Positions 42,192 through 52,573 are shown, counted from the stretch's first letter. The stretch is 64,000 bases of DNA from Lysobacteraceae bacterium (GCA_004143945.1 SEHB01000001.1:496001-560000), one strand, 5' to 3'. Program-made: numbers and translations. The notes: generated by a model from the sequence alone, not told the origin.

Positions 42192-43052
42192 ATGTCCACA
42201 CGATCCGCTTTCACCCCCCTGTTCGTCCTGCTGCCGCTCGCGTGCGCGAGCCCGCTCGCGCTCGCCGAAAACCTCCAGGGCCACGCGAAGGGATTCATCA
42301 CGCCGGCGCTCGGACTCACCGAGAACGGCGCGCCCCTGCTGCAATCGTTCTACTTCCGCTACACCAAGGCCGACCATCACATCGCGGCGATCGAAGTGGT
42401 GCCGAATGCTCCCGCGATCAACAAGGCGAGCCTCGGGTTCAGCGACAGGAACCGCGACGATCCGTACTTCTACAACGTGACGTTCGCGCCCTACTTCGGC
42501 GAGATCTTCCGGCGCACCGAAGGCCGAGAACACTGCCTCCACGGACATTGCACGTTCCCGCTGCAGGCGCCGCCGAACCGGGCCGACTACGTGTTCGTGC
42601 TGCGCGGCTTCTACATCTACTACGTCGGCGACGACCATCACATCGACCAGATCAAGGTCGAGGAGAACGACGGCCTCGCCACGGTCGCGTTCAACGACCA
42701 GAACGACGACGACCGCTTCCGCGTGGATCTGCACTACGCGTACATCCCGAAGGCACGCTTCGCTTCGATCAGCGAGCTGTCCGGCACGGCCAAGGGCGGC
42801 GAACGCAGGACGATCCCGTCCGGCAGCGCGGTCATCCGCGGCTTCAACCTCGACTTCCGCCACAAGGATCGCCACATCCGCGACGTCGGCGTCCTGTTGA
42901 ACGGCAACGGTGGACTCGAGGTCTACTACGGCGACAAGACGCCCGACGATTCGTTCGACTGGAAGGTCCGGTACGCCGTGCTGTCCAATCGCCAGGTTGT
43001 GCTCGATCCGAACCGGCCCGTGCTCGAGCCTGCGCCGCCGATCACGCAATGA
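42192..43052 (+). CDS. exported protein with three internal DHHI repeats
   Basis: A 286-residue protein with a signal peptide (residues 1-26, cleaved near LALAEN). It contains three related units of about 48 residues at 52-100, 139-185 and 217-264. Each has an aromatic strand, a (D)(H/R)HI turn (ADHHIAAIEV, DDHHIDQIKV, KDRHIRDVGV) and, 20-25 residues later, an F/Y-x-D-x-(N/T)-x-DD-x-F segment (FSDRNRDDPYF, FNDQNDDDRF, YYGDKTPDDSF). Two Cys near residues 115-120 (HCLHGHC) could form a disulfide or bind metal. ATG 42192 follows AAGGAGA. A strong hairpin follows the stop. The family is unknown to me. Confidence 0.85.
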   Translation: MSTRSAFTPLFVLLPLACASPLALAENLQGHAKGFITPALGLTENGAPLLQSFYFRYTKADHHIAAIEVVPNAPAINKASLGFSDRNRDDPYFYNVTFAPYFGEIFRRTEGREHCLHGHCTFPLQAPPNRADYVFVLRGFYIYYVGDDHHIDQIKVEENDGLATVAFNDQNDDDRFRVDLHYAYIPKARFASISELSGTAKGGERRTIPSGSAVIRGFNLDFRHKDRHIRDVGVLLNGNGGLEVYYGDKTPDDSFDWKVRYAVLSNRQVVLDPNRPVLEPAPPITQ

Positions 43053-43061
43053 GGGGGTCGC

Positions 43062-43100
43062 CGCGCTGCGCCGGCAAGCCTGCTTGCCGCGCGCAGCGCG
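43062..43100 (+). terminator. strong hairpin after the DHHI-repeat gene
   Basis: CGCGCTGCGC (43062-43071) pairs with GCGCAGCGCG (43091-43100), and CGGCAAG (43072-43078) with CTTGCCG (43083-43089), around a four-base loop, with one bulged base: a 17-bp stem starting 10 bp after the stop codon. No U-tract, so it is either an atypical terminator or a REP-like hairpin. Confidence 0.6.
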
Positions 43101-43119
43101 CGTTCGTGCACGCGGCAAA

Positions 43120-43356
43120 TCAGGTCACGCGGAACATGCGCTGCGCCGATGCGGGCGCCTTGATGTAACCGAAGGCCGCTTGCCTGCGCCTGCGCTGGAC
43201 GTGGCGAGCAGCCGGAGCGGCGGGTGCGAACACGCTCGCTGGCGGGAAGAATTCGGACACGGCGGAACGCGTGTCGATGCGGCTCGTACGGGGGGTCTGT
43301 GCAGCATGCGTGCGCCGCGACGAGCCATGGGAACGTTTGCGGAACAACAACGACAT
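43120..43356 (-). CDS. possible small basic protein
   Basis: A 78-residue basic ORF (MSLLFRKRSHGSSRRTHAAQ at the start, QRRRRQAAFGYIKAP later) that could be a gene because an AT-rich stretch rare in this window lies immediately upstream on its strand (TAAAAT at 43424-43419; GGAGG about 22 bases before the start). The Shine-Dalgarno distance is too large and the codon pattern is not clearly coding. No family recognised. Low confidence. Confidence 0.25.
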   Translation of the reverse strand: MSLLFRKRSHGSSRRTHAAQTPRTSRIDTRSAVSEFFPPASVFAPAAPAARHVQRRRRQAAFGYIKAPASAQRMFRVT

Positions 43357-43359
43357 CAC

Positions 43360-43670
43360 GGTGGGATCGATTTCGGGTGCCTCCTTTTTTCCTTTATTTC
43401 AATGCTTTACGTCGCGTATTTTAGCATGTTTGCGAGGTTTTAGCCACCCCGGGCGAGCGTCGCGCAGCGAGCGCGCGCAACGTGAGCTGCGCATGCATCA
43501 AAAGGCGAGCGCCGTCGATGACGGCGCGAGGATCGAACAGGTTCTTGCACAGTGACGCCAGCATGCCCGTTCCCGCCGCGTGCCGGCCGTCCATCATCAC
43601 TTCGGCATCGTCGCTCTCGGGCGTTTGCACGAGCCGGGTCGATCGAAAAGGGTGCGCGCCTCCGGCCCGC
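43360..43670. other. non-coding interval with an AT-rich island
   Basis: This gap between the possible small ORF and hutU holds a T-rich tract (43385-43446) that stands out from the GC-rich surroundings, with TATTTTAG/TAAAAT promoter-like elements on both strands. The remainder (43450-43670) shows no gene I can support. Confidence 0.4.
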
Positions 43671-45341
<1,671 letters not shown>

Positions 45342-45367
45342 CGCGGATCTCCGGAAGGCAGACGCCG

Positions 45368-45373
45368 ATTATA
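45368..45373 (-). promoter_or_regulatory. candidate -10 element for hutU
   Basis: A perfect TATAAT on the reverse strand, placed so that transcription would begin about 20 nt before the hutU ATG. The -35 region (GCTGGC at 17 bp) is poor, which could mean activator dependence. Confidence 0.4.
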
Positions 45374-45486
45374 GGACGCCGGCTGCAGTGGCCAGCCGGC
45401 GACTCACCCTATCCCGCGCCCTTGCAAGCAGTTAGGATCCGCGCGTGCACGGCGCGCGGCCTCGCGCGACCCCAGGGGAGTCCGGC

Positions 45487-47220
45487 GTGGAGCGCTCGTT
45501 CGCCACGATCTTCGTGGCCTGCCTGTTCGCGATCCTGTTCGCGCTGGTCGCGCATGCCGCAGCGCCCGCCGCGGCGCCGCATGCGCTGCGCATCGCCGAG
45601 TTGCCAGTCGGAATGGACCCGGCCGCGGCCGCCGTGGTTCGCGGAGACGCGGAAGCGGAATTTCGCGCGATCGAAGGCGATCGGGTCGCGACCTCCGCTT
45701 CGTCGGCGCGCTGGTTCCGCGTTTCGCTCGATCGTGACTGGGACGAGGCCGAGCCGCCGGTGCTGGTCATCCGCGATACGCAGTTCGTTCGCGCCCGCCT
45801 GTACGTGCCGCCGGCGTACGCCGAGCATCTGCTGTGGCATGAGCAACCCGACCTGCAGCCGCGCTTCTCGCGCCGCGCGTCGACCGCGATGTTGCCGCAC
45901 CTGTTGCGCGCCGACCAGCCGCTGTACCTGCGTTTCGACGAGATGCCGAGACAGCGGCGCCCGCTCATCACCGTCGACTCGCTGGCCGCCTACCAGGCCA
46001 CGGACCTGCGCCACGTGCGGCTCGGCACGATGTTCACGAGCGTGCAGTTCACGATGGTGCTGGTCGGCCTGTGCCTGTGGCTCGCGCTGCGCGACCGCGT
46101 TTTCGCGTACTTCGTCGCCTACGCCGGACTGCAGCTCGGCTACCTGCTGCTCACCAGCGGCGAGATGTACGACCTGCCCGGTGGCGCGCTGTTCACCGGC
46201 TGGGGCCAGAAGGCGTCCTGGTTGTTCGGCACGCTGAGCGCAGCCTTCTCGATCGCGTTCATCCTCGAGTTCTGCAACCTGCGCAGGATCCTGCGGCGTG
46301 CCGCGGCCGTGCTGTCCGCGATGCGCTGGCCCTTCATCGTCGCGGCGGTGCTGATGCTGCTGTCGGTACCGGCGCTCGACCGCTACCTGCCGACCCTGGT
46401 CAACCTGATGTTCCTCGTCTCGACCACGACATCGATCGTCGTCGTGGGTCTCGCTGCCTGGCGCGGCAACCGCGCTTCGCGCTTCTTCCTCGTCGGGTGG
46501 ATGCCGCAAGTCGCGTTCACCGCGTTCCGCGTGGTGCAGTTGCTGCTCGTGCTGCCGCAGCCTGCGTGGATCGAGTACGGCCTGCCGTTCACGATGGCGT
46601 TCTCGAGCCTCGTGGTGACGCTCGGCCTCGCCGACGCGACCCTGCACGCGCGGCGCGAGCGCGACATCGCGCATCGCGCAGCCGAGCACGACGGCCTCAC
46701 CGGCGTGCTGAACCGCCGCGCGCTGATCGCGCGCCTCGCCGAGGCCGTGGCCGCGGCGCAGGCGCGTTCGCGCCCGCTGGCGCTGCTGTTCCTGGACCTC
46801 GACCATTTCAAGTCCATCAACGACCGCCATGGCCACCTCGCCGGCGACCTGTGCCTGCGCGCAGTCGCGGGTGCGGCTGCGGACTGGCTCGTGCCGGGCC
46901 GCACGTTCGGGCGTTACGGCGGCGAGGAATTCCTCGCGATCCTTCCAGACTGCACGCGCGACCAGGCGATCGCCGCGGGTGAGCAGCTGCGCCGGCGGAT
47001 CGAGTGCCTCGAGATCGAGAGCGAGGAAAACGGCGAGCGGCTGCATCTCACCGCGAGCATCGGACTCGCGATGCTGATCGGTGCGAACGACAGCGTCGAA
47101 CACCTGATCGAGCGCGCCGACGACGCGCTCTACCGCGCCAAGGCGGAAGGACGCAACCGCGTCGGCGCATCGCAGCACCCGCCGGCGGCGCCGGCCTTCG
47201 CGGAGATTTCCACGCCATGA
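45487..47220 (+). CDS. membrane diguanylate cyclase (7TM-DISM + GGDEF)
   Basis: A 577-residue protein from GTG 45487 (GGGGAG upstream). It has an N-terminal signal/membrane segment, a periplasmic 7TMR-DISM-type beta domain (about residues 35-170), seven helices (about 180-390) and a C-terminal GGDEF domain. The active-site loop is intact (RYGGEEF, Gly478-Phe482) with the metal-binding DLDHFKSIND motif earlier, so it should make cyclic-di-GMP. The inhibitory I-site RxxD five residues before the loop is absent (RTFG instead), implying weak product inhibition. Its stop overlaps the next ATG (ATGA). Confidence 0.93.
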   Translation: MERSFATIFVACLFAILFALVAHAAAPAAAPHALRIAELPVGMDPAAAAVVRGDAEAEFRAIEGDRVATSASSARWFRVSLDRDWDEAEPPVLVIRDTQFVRARLYVPPAYAEHLLWHEQPDLQPRFSRRASTAMLPHLLRADQPLYLRFDEMPRQRRPLITVDSLAAYQATDLRHVRLGTMFTSVQFTMVLVGLCLWLALRDRVFAYFVAYAGLQLGYLLLTSGEMYDLPGGALFTGWGQKASWLFGTLSAAFSIAFILEFCNLRRILRRAAAVLSAMRWPFIVAAVLMLLSVPALDRYLPTLVNLMFLVSTTTSIVVVGLAAWRGNRASRFFLVGWMPQVAFTAFRVVQLLLVLPQPAWIEYGLPFTMAFSSLVVTLGLADATLHARRERDIAHRAAEHDGLTGVLNRRALIARLAEAVAAAQARSRPLALLFLDLDHFKSINDRHGHLAGDLCLRAVAGAAADWLVPGRTFGRYGGEEFLAILPDCTRDQAIAAGEQLRRRIECLEIESEENGERLHLTASIGLAMLIGANDSVEHLIERADDALYRAKAEGRNRVGASQHPPAAPAFAEISTP

Positions 47221-48038
47221 CGACTCCGACTTCCCTGCAGGCGACCGACCTGCTTCCCGGCGACGTGCTGCTGCACATGGGCATGGGCGAATTGTCCAAG
47301 CTGATCGCCTGGGTCGGCGACAGCGTGTACAGCCACGCGGCGATGGTGATCCCGGGCAACCAGCTGATCGAGGCCGCCGCGAGCGGCGTGCGCCATGCAG
47401 GACTCGCCGAGCGCATGCGCATGCTGCAGAACTTCCACTACATCGACGCGTTCCGCCCGCTGCGGCCGACTGCGCGCGACACGGCCGAGCGGGCTGCGCT
47501 GTTCGCCGCGGCCGACGTGTACCTCGGTCGCCCGTACCCGATGACCTCGCTGTTGACGCTCGGCATCATCTGCGCAGTGCGCAACAAGCTGCCTGGCGAC
47601 GCTTCGCTGCACGCAGCGCTGCGCATGGCACTCGACCTCGTGGTCAGGAACGATGACTCGCAGGTCGTGTGCAGCGAGCTGGTCTACCGCGCCTTCGAAG
47701 AAGCCGCGACACGCCCTGCGCATGGCCTGCGCCTGCCGCTCACCGCGACGCCACCTTCGCCGACGCCGCTGCCGCGCATTGACATCGCGGCGCTGATGGT
47801 CGAATGCCTCGACGACTACCGTCGCTCGCTCGGCAAGGCTGCGCTCGCCGAAGCCGCCGCGACGGACACGCGCGATGTCCAGGACCTGCTCGCGCAGGCG
47901 CGCGCGCGGCTCGGCGTCGACAGCGTCGTGATGTCCGGAAGCGCGGTCTCCACGCCCAACCCGAAGACGGTGCTGCCCGCCGACCTCGAGTACAGCCCCG
48001 GCTTGCGCAAGGCCGGCCGGCTCGCGATGCACGCATGA
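47217..48038 (+). CDS. YiiX/permuted NlpC-P60-like papain-fold hydrolase
   Basis: A 273-residue cytoplasmic protein with the circularly permuted papain arrangement: the His comes first (His40 in VYSHAAMVIPGNQLIEA, after LLPGDVLLH) and the nucleophilic Cys later (Cys152 in SQVVCSELVYRAF). Such proteins (YiiX/YebB group) are putative cysteine hydrolases of lipid or peptide bonds. The region after residue 165 is a less conserved tail. The start overlaps the diguanylate cyclase stop (ATGA), suggesting that the two act together. No signal peptide is seen. Substrate unknown. Confidence 0.85.
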   Translation: MTTPTSLQATDLLPGDVLLHMGMGELSKLIAWVGDSVYSHAAMVIPGNQLIEAAASGVRHAGLAERMRMLQNFHYIDAFRPLRPTARDTAERAALFAAADVYLGRPYPMTSLLTLGIICAVRNKLPGDASLHAALRMALDLVVRNDDSQVVCSELVYRAFEEAATRPAHGLRLPLTATPPSPTPLPRIDIAALMVECLDDYRRSLGKAALAEAAATDTRDVQDLLAQARARLGVDSVVMSGSAVSTPNPKTVLPADLEYSPGLRKAGRLAMHA

Positions 48039-48072
48039 CCGTCGGCAGGGATGCCCTCGCAGCTCGACGACG

Positions 48073-48846
48073 CTACAGGCAGGCGTGCAGCAGGTCGCGG
48101 ATCACGACCTGGGTCGGTTCGGCACGCTCTGGCAGGTACTCGAACGTCGCCTCGTCCATGTAGTTGAGCTGCGCAAGTTCGAGCTGGATCGCATCGATGC
48201 CCTCGTCGGGCCGGCCATGGTGGCGCGTGATGTAGCCGCCCTTGAAGCGGCCGTTGACGACGTGGCTGTAGCGCTGCTGCGATTCGAGCACGCGCTCGAG
48301 ACGGCGCTGCAACGTCGGCGTGCAGCTCGCGCCGCCGGCCGTGCCGAGATTGAAATCCGGCAGCCGGCCTTCGAACAGGAACGGCACCACGCTGCGGATC
48401 GAATGGCCTTCCCACAGCACGGCGCGGCCGTGCAGCGCACGCAAGCGGGCAAGTTCGGTCGCGAGTGCTTCGTGGTAAGGCCTCCAGTATGTCGCGACGC
48501 GCGCGGCGATCTCGTCGGGTTGCGGCTCCTCGCCGGCCTGGTAGACCGGTTCGCCGCTGAACTGCACGATCGGGCACAGCCCCGTCGTGTTCTGGCCCGG
48601 ATACAGCGAAGTGTCGTCGGGCGGGCGATTGAGGTCGACGACGTAACGCGAGTGGAACGGCACGAGGATCGATGCGCCGAGCTCGCGCGCGAATGCGTAC
48701 AGGCGCGAAACATGCCAGTCGGTGTCGGGCACCCGGCGCGCGGACGGCATCAGCCGCGCCGCGATGTCGTCCGGCACGAAGCTGCCGTCGTGCGGCAGGC
48801 TCACCAGCAGCGGCGCATCGCCGCGGTGCAACGTGTAGGTGTCCAT
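48073..48846 (-). CDS. hutG: N-formylglutamate deformylase
   Basis: Hydrolyses N-formylglutamate to glutamate and formate at the end of the histidine degradation branch. The 257-residue product has the family motifs SLPHDGSFVPDD at residues 16-27, the DTDWHVSRL segment, VDLNRPPDDTSLYPGQNTTG, LWEGHSIRSVVPFLFEG and NGRFKGGYITRHHG. It is on the same strand as hutU but separated by two convergently read genes, so it is probably transcribed on its own. Length fits the family (about 265). Confidence 0.95.
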   Translation of the reverse strand: MDTYTLHRGDAPLLVSLPHDGSFVPDDIAARLMPSARRVPDTDWHVSRLYAFARELGASILVPFHSRYVVDLNRPPDDTSLYPGQNTTGLCPIVQFSGEPVYQAGEEPQPDEIAARVATYWRPYHEALATELARLRALHGRAVLWEGHSIRSVVPFLFEGRLPDFNLGTAGGASCTPTLQRRLERVLESQQRYSHVVNGRFKGGYITRHHGRPDEGIDAIQLELAQLNYMDEATFEYLPERAEPTQVVIRDLLHACL

Positions 48847-48880
48847 GCCCGCATTGTACGCGCGGGCGTGCGCGCGCCCG

Positions 48881-49879
48881 TCAGTCCGGCGACGCGATGA
48901 TCAGCGGGTCGGGCGCGCGCGTCGGGTCCGCGCAGGGTTCGATCGCCTGTTCGACCGGCGCGCGGCATTGCGCGAGATCGGCGAGCAGCGCGCGCGTGCG
49001 CTCGGCGTACCGCGCCAGCGCTTCGCCCTCGCCGGGCGCTCCATCCGGCAGAACTGCGCGCACCTCGAGCACGCGGATCGCGGGCGACTGGCCGAGCGTG
49101 GCCTGCAGCTGCACCACCACGCGCCGTGCCGGCACGTCGACGCCCGCGACCACGATCCGCATCGGTACGGGGATCAACGCGCCGTCGCGGTAGCGCGCGA
49201 GCACGAACGGAGCGAACGGCTGCGGCAGCGCGATCGTCATCGCGCGGCCCGCCGCATCCTGCAGCAACAGCCTGTCATTGCCCGCGAGGTAACCATCGAG
49301 TCGATGGCCGCGGTCGACGCGCGTCGCGCCGACGCACGGGATGTAGCTGTATTCGGGCGTGCGCGCGGAATCGCCGCGATAGATCATGCTGCCGTCTTCG
49401 GGCTCGACCGACAACGTGCGCAGGACGGGCTTCGGGCCCTGCGCCGGCGACACGCCGAGCAGCGTGCCGCCATGCACGAACAGCGCCGTGGACGGGAACC
49501 AGGCAGTGCGCTGGTTGAAGCCGCCGCCATGCGTGCCGCAATCGAAATCGCCGGTCTCGTCGTTGCCGCCGATCACCGGTTCCGCGCCGTCGCCGATCAG
49601 GCGCAGGCTGCCGTCGGCAGCGATCGACCAGGTGACCTTGGACACCACCGAGTAGTAGTCACCGGCCTGGTCGTTCGCGGTCATCATGAAACTCGGGAAG
49701 GGCGCATGCACGATCAACTCGGCCAGCGGCACCTCGGCCGCGGCGATCGCGGGCTGCGCTTCCTGCACGGGGTCCGGACGCGTCGTGGTTCCGGGTGCGG
49801 GTGCGCACGCGGCGACGGCGAGCATGGCGGCGAGGCCGGCGATGGCGCCGACGCATCGACACGTGCGGTACGTGATCAT
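48881..49879 (-). CDS. putative lipoprotein of unknown function
   Basis: A 332-residue exported lipoprotein with signal ending in lipobox LAVAAC (Cys about residue 25). The mature part is beta-rich (YYSVVSKVTWSIAADGSLRLIG, DFDCGTHGGGFNQRTAWFPS, YIPCVGATRVDRGH, FVLARYRDGALIPVPMRIVV). Its layout loosely recalls DUF2169 proteins (VVVKATW, then a dedicated LP-rich section), but the similarity is weak and I would not name the family. ATG 49879 has a GGGGAA nearby. It lies 34 bp upstream of hutG on the same strand. Confidence 0.75.
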   Translation of the reverse strand: MITYRTCRCVGAIAGLAAMLAVAACAPAPGTTTRPDPVQEAQPAIAAAEVPLAELIVHAPFPSFMMTANDQAGDYYSVVSKVTWSIAADGSLRLIGDGAEPVIGGNDETGDFDCGTHGGGFNQRTAWFPSTALFVHGGTLLGVSPAQGPKPVLRTLSVEPEDGSMIYRGDSARTPEYSYIPCVGATRVDRGHRLDGYLAGNDRLLLQDAAGRAMTIALPQPFAPFVLARYRDGALIPVPMRIVVAGVDVPARRVVVQLQATLGQSPAIRVLEVRAVLPDGAPGEGEALARYAERTRALLADLAQCRAPVEQAIEPCADPTRAPDPLIIASPD

Positions 49880-50123
49880 GGCGTTCCCCTTCCCTGCACG
49901 ACCCCGGTCGCGCGCGCATCGAAGTCTAGCGCGCAAGGCACCCGGCCGCGGGCCACGATCGGACAGGAAAGACGGCGGTGTGGCGCCATGGCTGGCCGGA
50001 CGCGCGAAGCGCGACACGCGCGCATTCGAAGGCGATGGTTGCGCCAGCGGGCCATGGGTGCGGCAGCCTGCGACGCGGCCCGCGTCGCATCCGTCGCGAC
50101 CGTGGGCGCGATGGGCTGCGCCG

Positions 50124-50429
50124 TCAGTGCTTCCCGCGTGGACGGAAGCCGAGCGGGATCGGTTCGACCACAGGCCGGGCCTCGCGGGTGCCGCAGCCAC
50201 CGCAACTCGAACACCCGTCGCTGCAACTCGCGCCCGTGCTCGCGCGGGGTTCGATGAACCGCGCCGTCGCGCGCAACCAGCGCGGTACCGCCGGGCGATC
50301 GAACCGTTGCGAGAGCGAGACGAGCCAGCGGCGGCTGGTCACCGGGAACAGCTTGCGCAGCGCGAACCCGACCGCCCAGGCGACCATCGCCGAGACCACG
50401 ATCGCCTGCACCAGCGCCGCGCCGTTCAT
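50124..50429 (-). CDS. small membrane protein with Cys-rich tail (FeoB-associated type)
   Basis: A 101-residue protein overlapping the end of feoB (ATGA), so translated with it. It has one transmembrane helix (residues 7-24) followed by a basic region and a cysteine-rich cluster CSDGCSSCGGCG (residues 69-80), then a basic tail. The shape matches the small FeoC-like/FeoB-associated Cys-rich proteins found after feoB in many proteobacteria; the cysteines could hold iron or an Fe-S cluster. Its function is not settled. Confidence 0.85.
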   Translation of the reverse strand: MNGAALVQAIVVSAMVAWAVGFALRKLFPVTSRRWLVSLSQRFDRPAVPRWLRATARFIEPRASTGASCSDGCSSCGGCGTREARPVVEPIPLGFRPRGKH

Positions 50430-52288
50430 GCGAACGCCCTCGCGGTCTGGTACGTGATGAATGACGCGAGGTAGGCAAGCGCGAACAGGTAGCCTGCCGC
50501 GATCCAGACGTTGCGCCACGAGTTGGTCTCGCGCTTGATCACCGCGAGCGTCGAGATGCACTGCGGCGCGAACACGTACCAGGCCAGCAGCGAGAGCGCG
50601 GTCGCGAGCGACCATTGCGCGGCGATCGTCGCGCCGAGCGCCTCGGCGATCGCGTCCTCGCTGCCCGACATCGCGTAGACCGTGCCCAGTGCCGACACCG
50701 CGACTTCGCGCGCGGCGAGGCCCGGGATCAGCGCGATGCAGATCTGCCAGTTGAATCCGATCGGCGCGAACGCCCACGTCATCCAGTGGCCGATGCGCCC
50801 CGCGAAGCTGTAGTCGATCGCAGGCTGCGTCGCGCCTTCGGGCGGCGCGGGGAAGCTCGACAGGAACCACAGCAGCACGGTCAGCGCGAGGATGATGCCG
50901 CCGACGCGACGCAGGAAGATGCTCGCGCGGTCCCACAGGCCGATCAGGACGTCGACCGGATGCGGCATGCGGTACGACGGCAGTTCCATGATCAGCGAAT
51001 GCTCGCTCTTGTCCTTGCGCATCCACTTGATCACCCACGCGACGGCCATCGCGCTCGCGATGCCCGCGAAATACAGCGTGAACAGCACCACGCCCTGCAG
51101 GTTGAACACGCCGAGCACCGGTTCGCGCGGGATGAAGGCCGCGATCAGCAGCGTGTAGACCGGCAGGCGCGCCGAACACGTCATCAGCGGCGCGACCAGG
51201 ATCGTGGTCAGGCGGTCGCGCGGATCGGCGATGCTGCGCGTCGCCATGATGCCCGGGATCGCGCAGGCGAAGCTCGACAGCAGCGGGATGAACGAGCGCC
51301 CGGTCAGGCCCGCCTTGAACATCAGCTTGTCGAGCAGGAATGCGGCGCGCGGCAGGTAGCCCGATTCCTCGAGCGCGAGGATGAACAGGAACAGCAGCAG
51401 GATCTGCGGCAGGAACTCGACGACCGTGCCGAGACCGGCGAACAGTCCGTCGGTGACGAGGCTGTGCAGCAGCGGCATCGACACGAGGAAGCCACCGATC
51501 CAGGCACCCAGCTCCCCGACCGCGCCCGCGACCGCGTCCTGCAACGGTGCCGCCCAGGCGAACACGGCCTGGAAGATCAGGAACATCACCGACGCGAGGA
51601 TCGCGAGGCCCGCGACCGGATGCAGCACGGCGCGATCGATCGCGTCGTCGATCGCCGAGGTCGCGCGCGGCATCGTCACGGTCGCCGCGATCAGCCCGCG
51701 CACCTCGCGATGCAAGCCTTCGTCGGCGGAGAGATCCCCCGCCGCGCCGCGCGCGCGCGCGCCCGGCGCGGGCATCGCGTCGATGCGATCGACGAGCGCG
51801 CTCGCGCCGCCATGGCGCACCGCGATGGTCTCGACCACCGGGATGCCGAGCGCGGATTCGAGCGCGGCGACGTCGATGCGGATGCCGCGGCGCCTGGCCG
51901 CATCCATCATGTTGAGCGCGAGCACCATCGGGCGCCCGAGTCGCCGCACTTCGAGCACGAAGCGCAGGTGCAGGCGCAGGTTGGTCGCATCGGCGACGCA
52001 GACGATGAGGTCCGGCGCGGCCTCGCCGGGGAATCGGCCGCTGCAGATGTCGCGCGTGATCGCCTCGTCCGGGCTCGCCGCATCGAGGCTGTAGGCGCCC
52101 GGCAGGTCGACGACCTGCATCACGCGGCCGGATGGCGCGGTGAAGCGCCCTTCCTTGCGTTCGACCGTCACGCCGGCGTAGTTCGCGACTTTCTGTCGAT
52201 TGCCGGTCAGGCGATTGAACAACGCGGTCTTGCCGCTGTTCGGGTTGCCGACCAGCGCGATGCGCAGCGAGGCCGTCGCGGCATTCAC
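50426..52288 (-). CDS. feoB: ferrous iron transporter FeoB
   Basis: Inner-membrane Fe(II) permease with a cytosolic GTPase. The 620-residue product has G1 GNPNSGKT (14-21), G3 DLPG (61-64), G4 NMMD (126-129), a GDI-like spacer, then two Gate domains around CAIPGIMATRSI and CISTLAVIKRE. At 620 residues it is of the short form typical of xanthomonads (E. coli 773). The start is GTG 52288 overlapping the feoA stop (GTGA). Expression is likely Fur-controlled through the site upstream of feoA. Confidence 0.95.
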   Translation of the reverse strand: MNAATASLRIALVGNPNSGKTALFNRLTGNRQKVANYAGVTVERKEGRFTAPSGRVMQVVDLPGAYSLDAASPDEAITRDICSGRFPGEAAPDLIVCVADATNLRLHLRFVLEVRRLGRPMVLALNMMDAARRRGIRIDVAALESALGIPVVETIAVRHGGASALVDRIDAMPAPGARARGAAGDLSADEGLHREVRGLIAATVTMPRATSAIDDAIDRAVLHPVAGLAILASVMFLIFQAVFAWAAPLQDAVAGAVGELGAWIGGFLVSMPLLHSLVTDGLFAGLGTVVEFLPQILLLFLFILALEESGYLPRAAFLLDKLMFKAGLTGRSFIPLLSSFACAIPGIMATRSIADPRDRLTTILVAPLMTCSARLPVYTLLIAAFIPREPVLGVFNLQGVVLFTLYFAGIASAMAVAWVIKWMRKDKSEHSLIMELPSYRMPHPVDVLIGLWDRASIFLRRVGGIILALTVLLWFLSSFPAPPEGATQPAIDYSFAGRIGHWMTWAFAPIGFNWQICIALIPGLAAREVAVSALGTVYAMSGSEDAIAEALGATIAAQWSLATALSLLAWYVFAPQCISTLAVIKRETNSWRNVWIAAGYLFALAYLASFITYQTARAFA

Positions 52289-52530
52289 GTCGCGTCACCG
52301 TTGACGAGGCGTACGCGCGCGGCTTCGCTGCGCCGGAGCGCGAAGCGCGTGTAACCGACCTGCACGAGCACCGGATCGCCGCCGAGCGGCGCCAGTGCGA
52401 CCACGCGCACGGGCTCGCCATCGACGAAGCCGAGCTCGCGCAGGCGCCGAGCGATCGGATCGCCTGCGTGCACGTCTTCGACCGCGCGAACCACCGCGGA
52501 CGCGCCCTTCTCGAGTTCGGATAGACGCAC
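52285..52530 (-). CDS. feoA: ferrous iron transport protein FeoA
   Basis: A small SH3-like cytoplasmic protein that supports FeoB. From GTG 52530 (AGG five bases upstream) it has 81 residues, starting VRLSELEKGASAVV, the usual FeoA N-terminus, with RLRELGFVDGEPVRVVALAP and VGYTRFALRRSEA. The ORF continues upstream to ATG 52563, but those 11 residues would be read through a promoter and Fur-like region, so the GTG start is preferred. It overlaps feoB by four bases. Confidence 0.88.
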   Translation of the reverse strand: MRLSELEKGASAVVRAVEDVHAGDPIARRLRELGFVDGEPVRVVALAPLGGDPVLVQVGYTRFALRRSEAARVRLVNGDAT

Positions 52531-52543
52531 GTCGACCTGCGCG

Positions 52544-52573
52544 TAAATAAGAATGGTTCGCATTATACGTCAA
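52544..52573 (-). promoter_or_regulatory. candidate feo promoter with overlapping Fur box
   Basis: On the reverse strand TTGACG (-35, 52573-52568) is followed after 18 bp by TATTTA (52549-52544). Between them lies TATAATGCGAACCATTCTT (52567-52549), which matches the 19-bp Fur consensus at 13 of 19 positions. It sits just upstream of the GTG start of feoA. Confidence 0.5.

Noticed and set aside
43421-43630. 69-residue minus-strand ORF downstream of hutU
   Set aside because: No ribosome site or domain, and its 3' end runs into the AT-rich island; too weak to call a gene.
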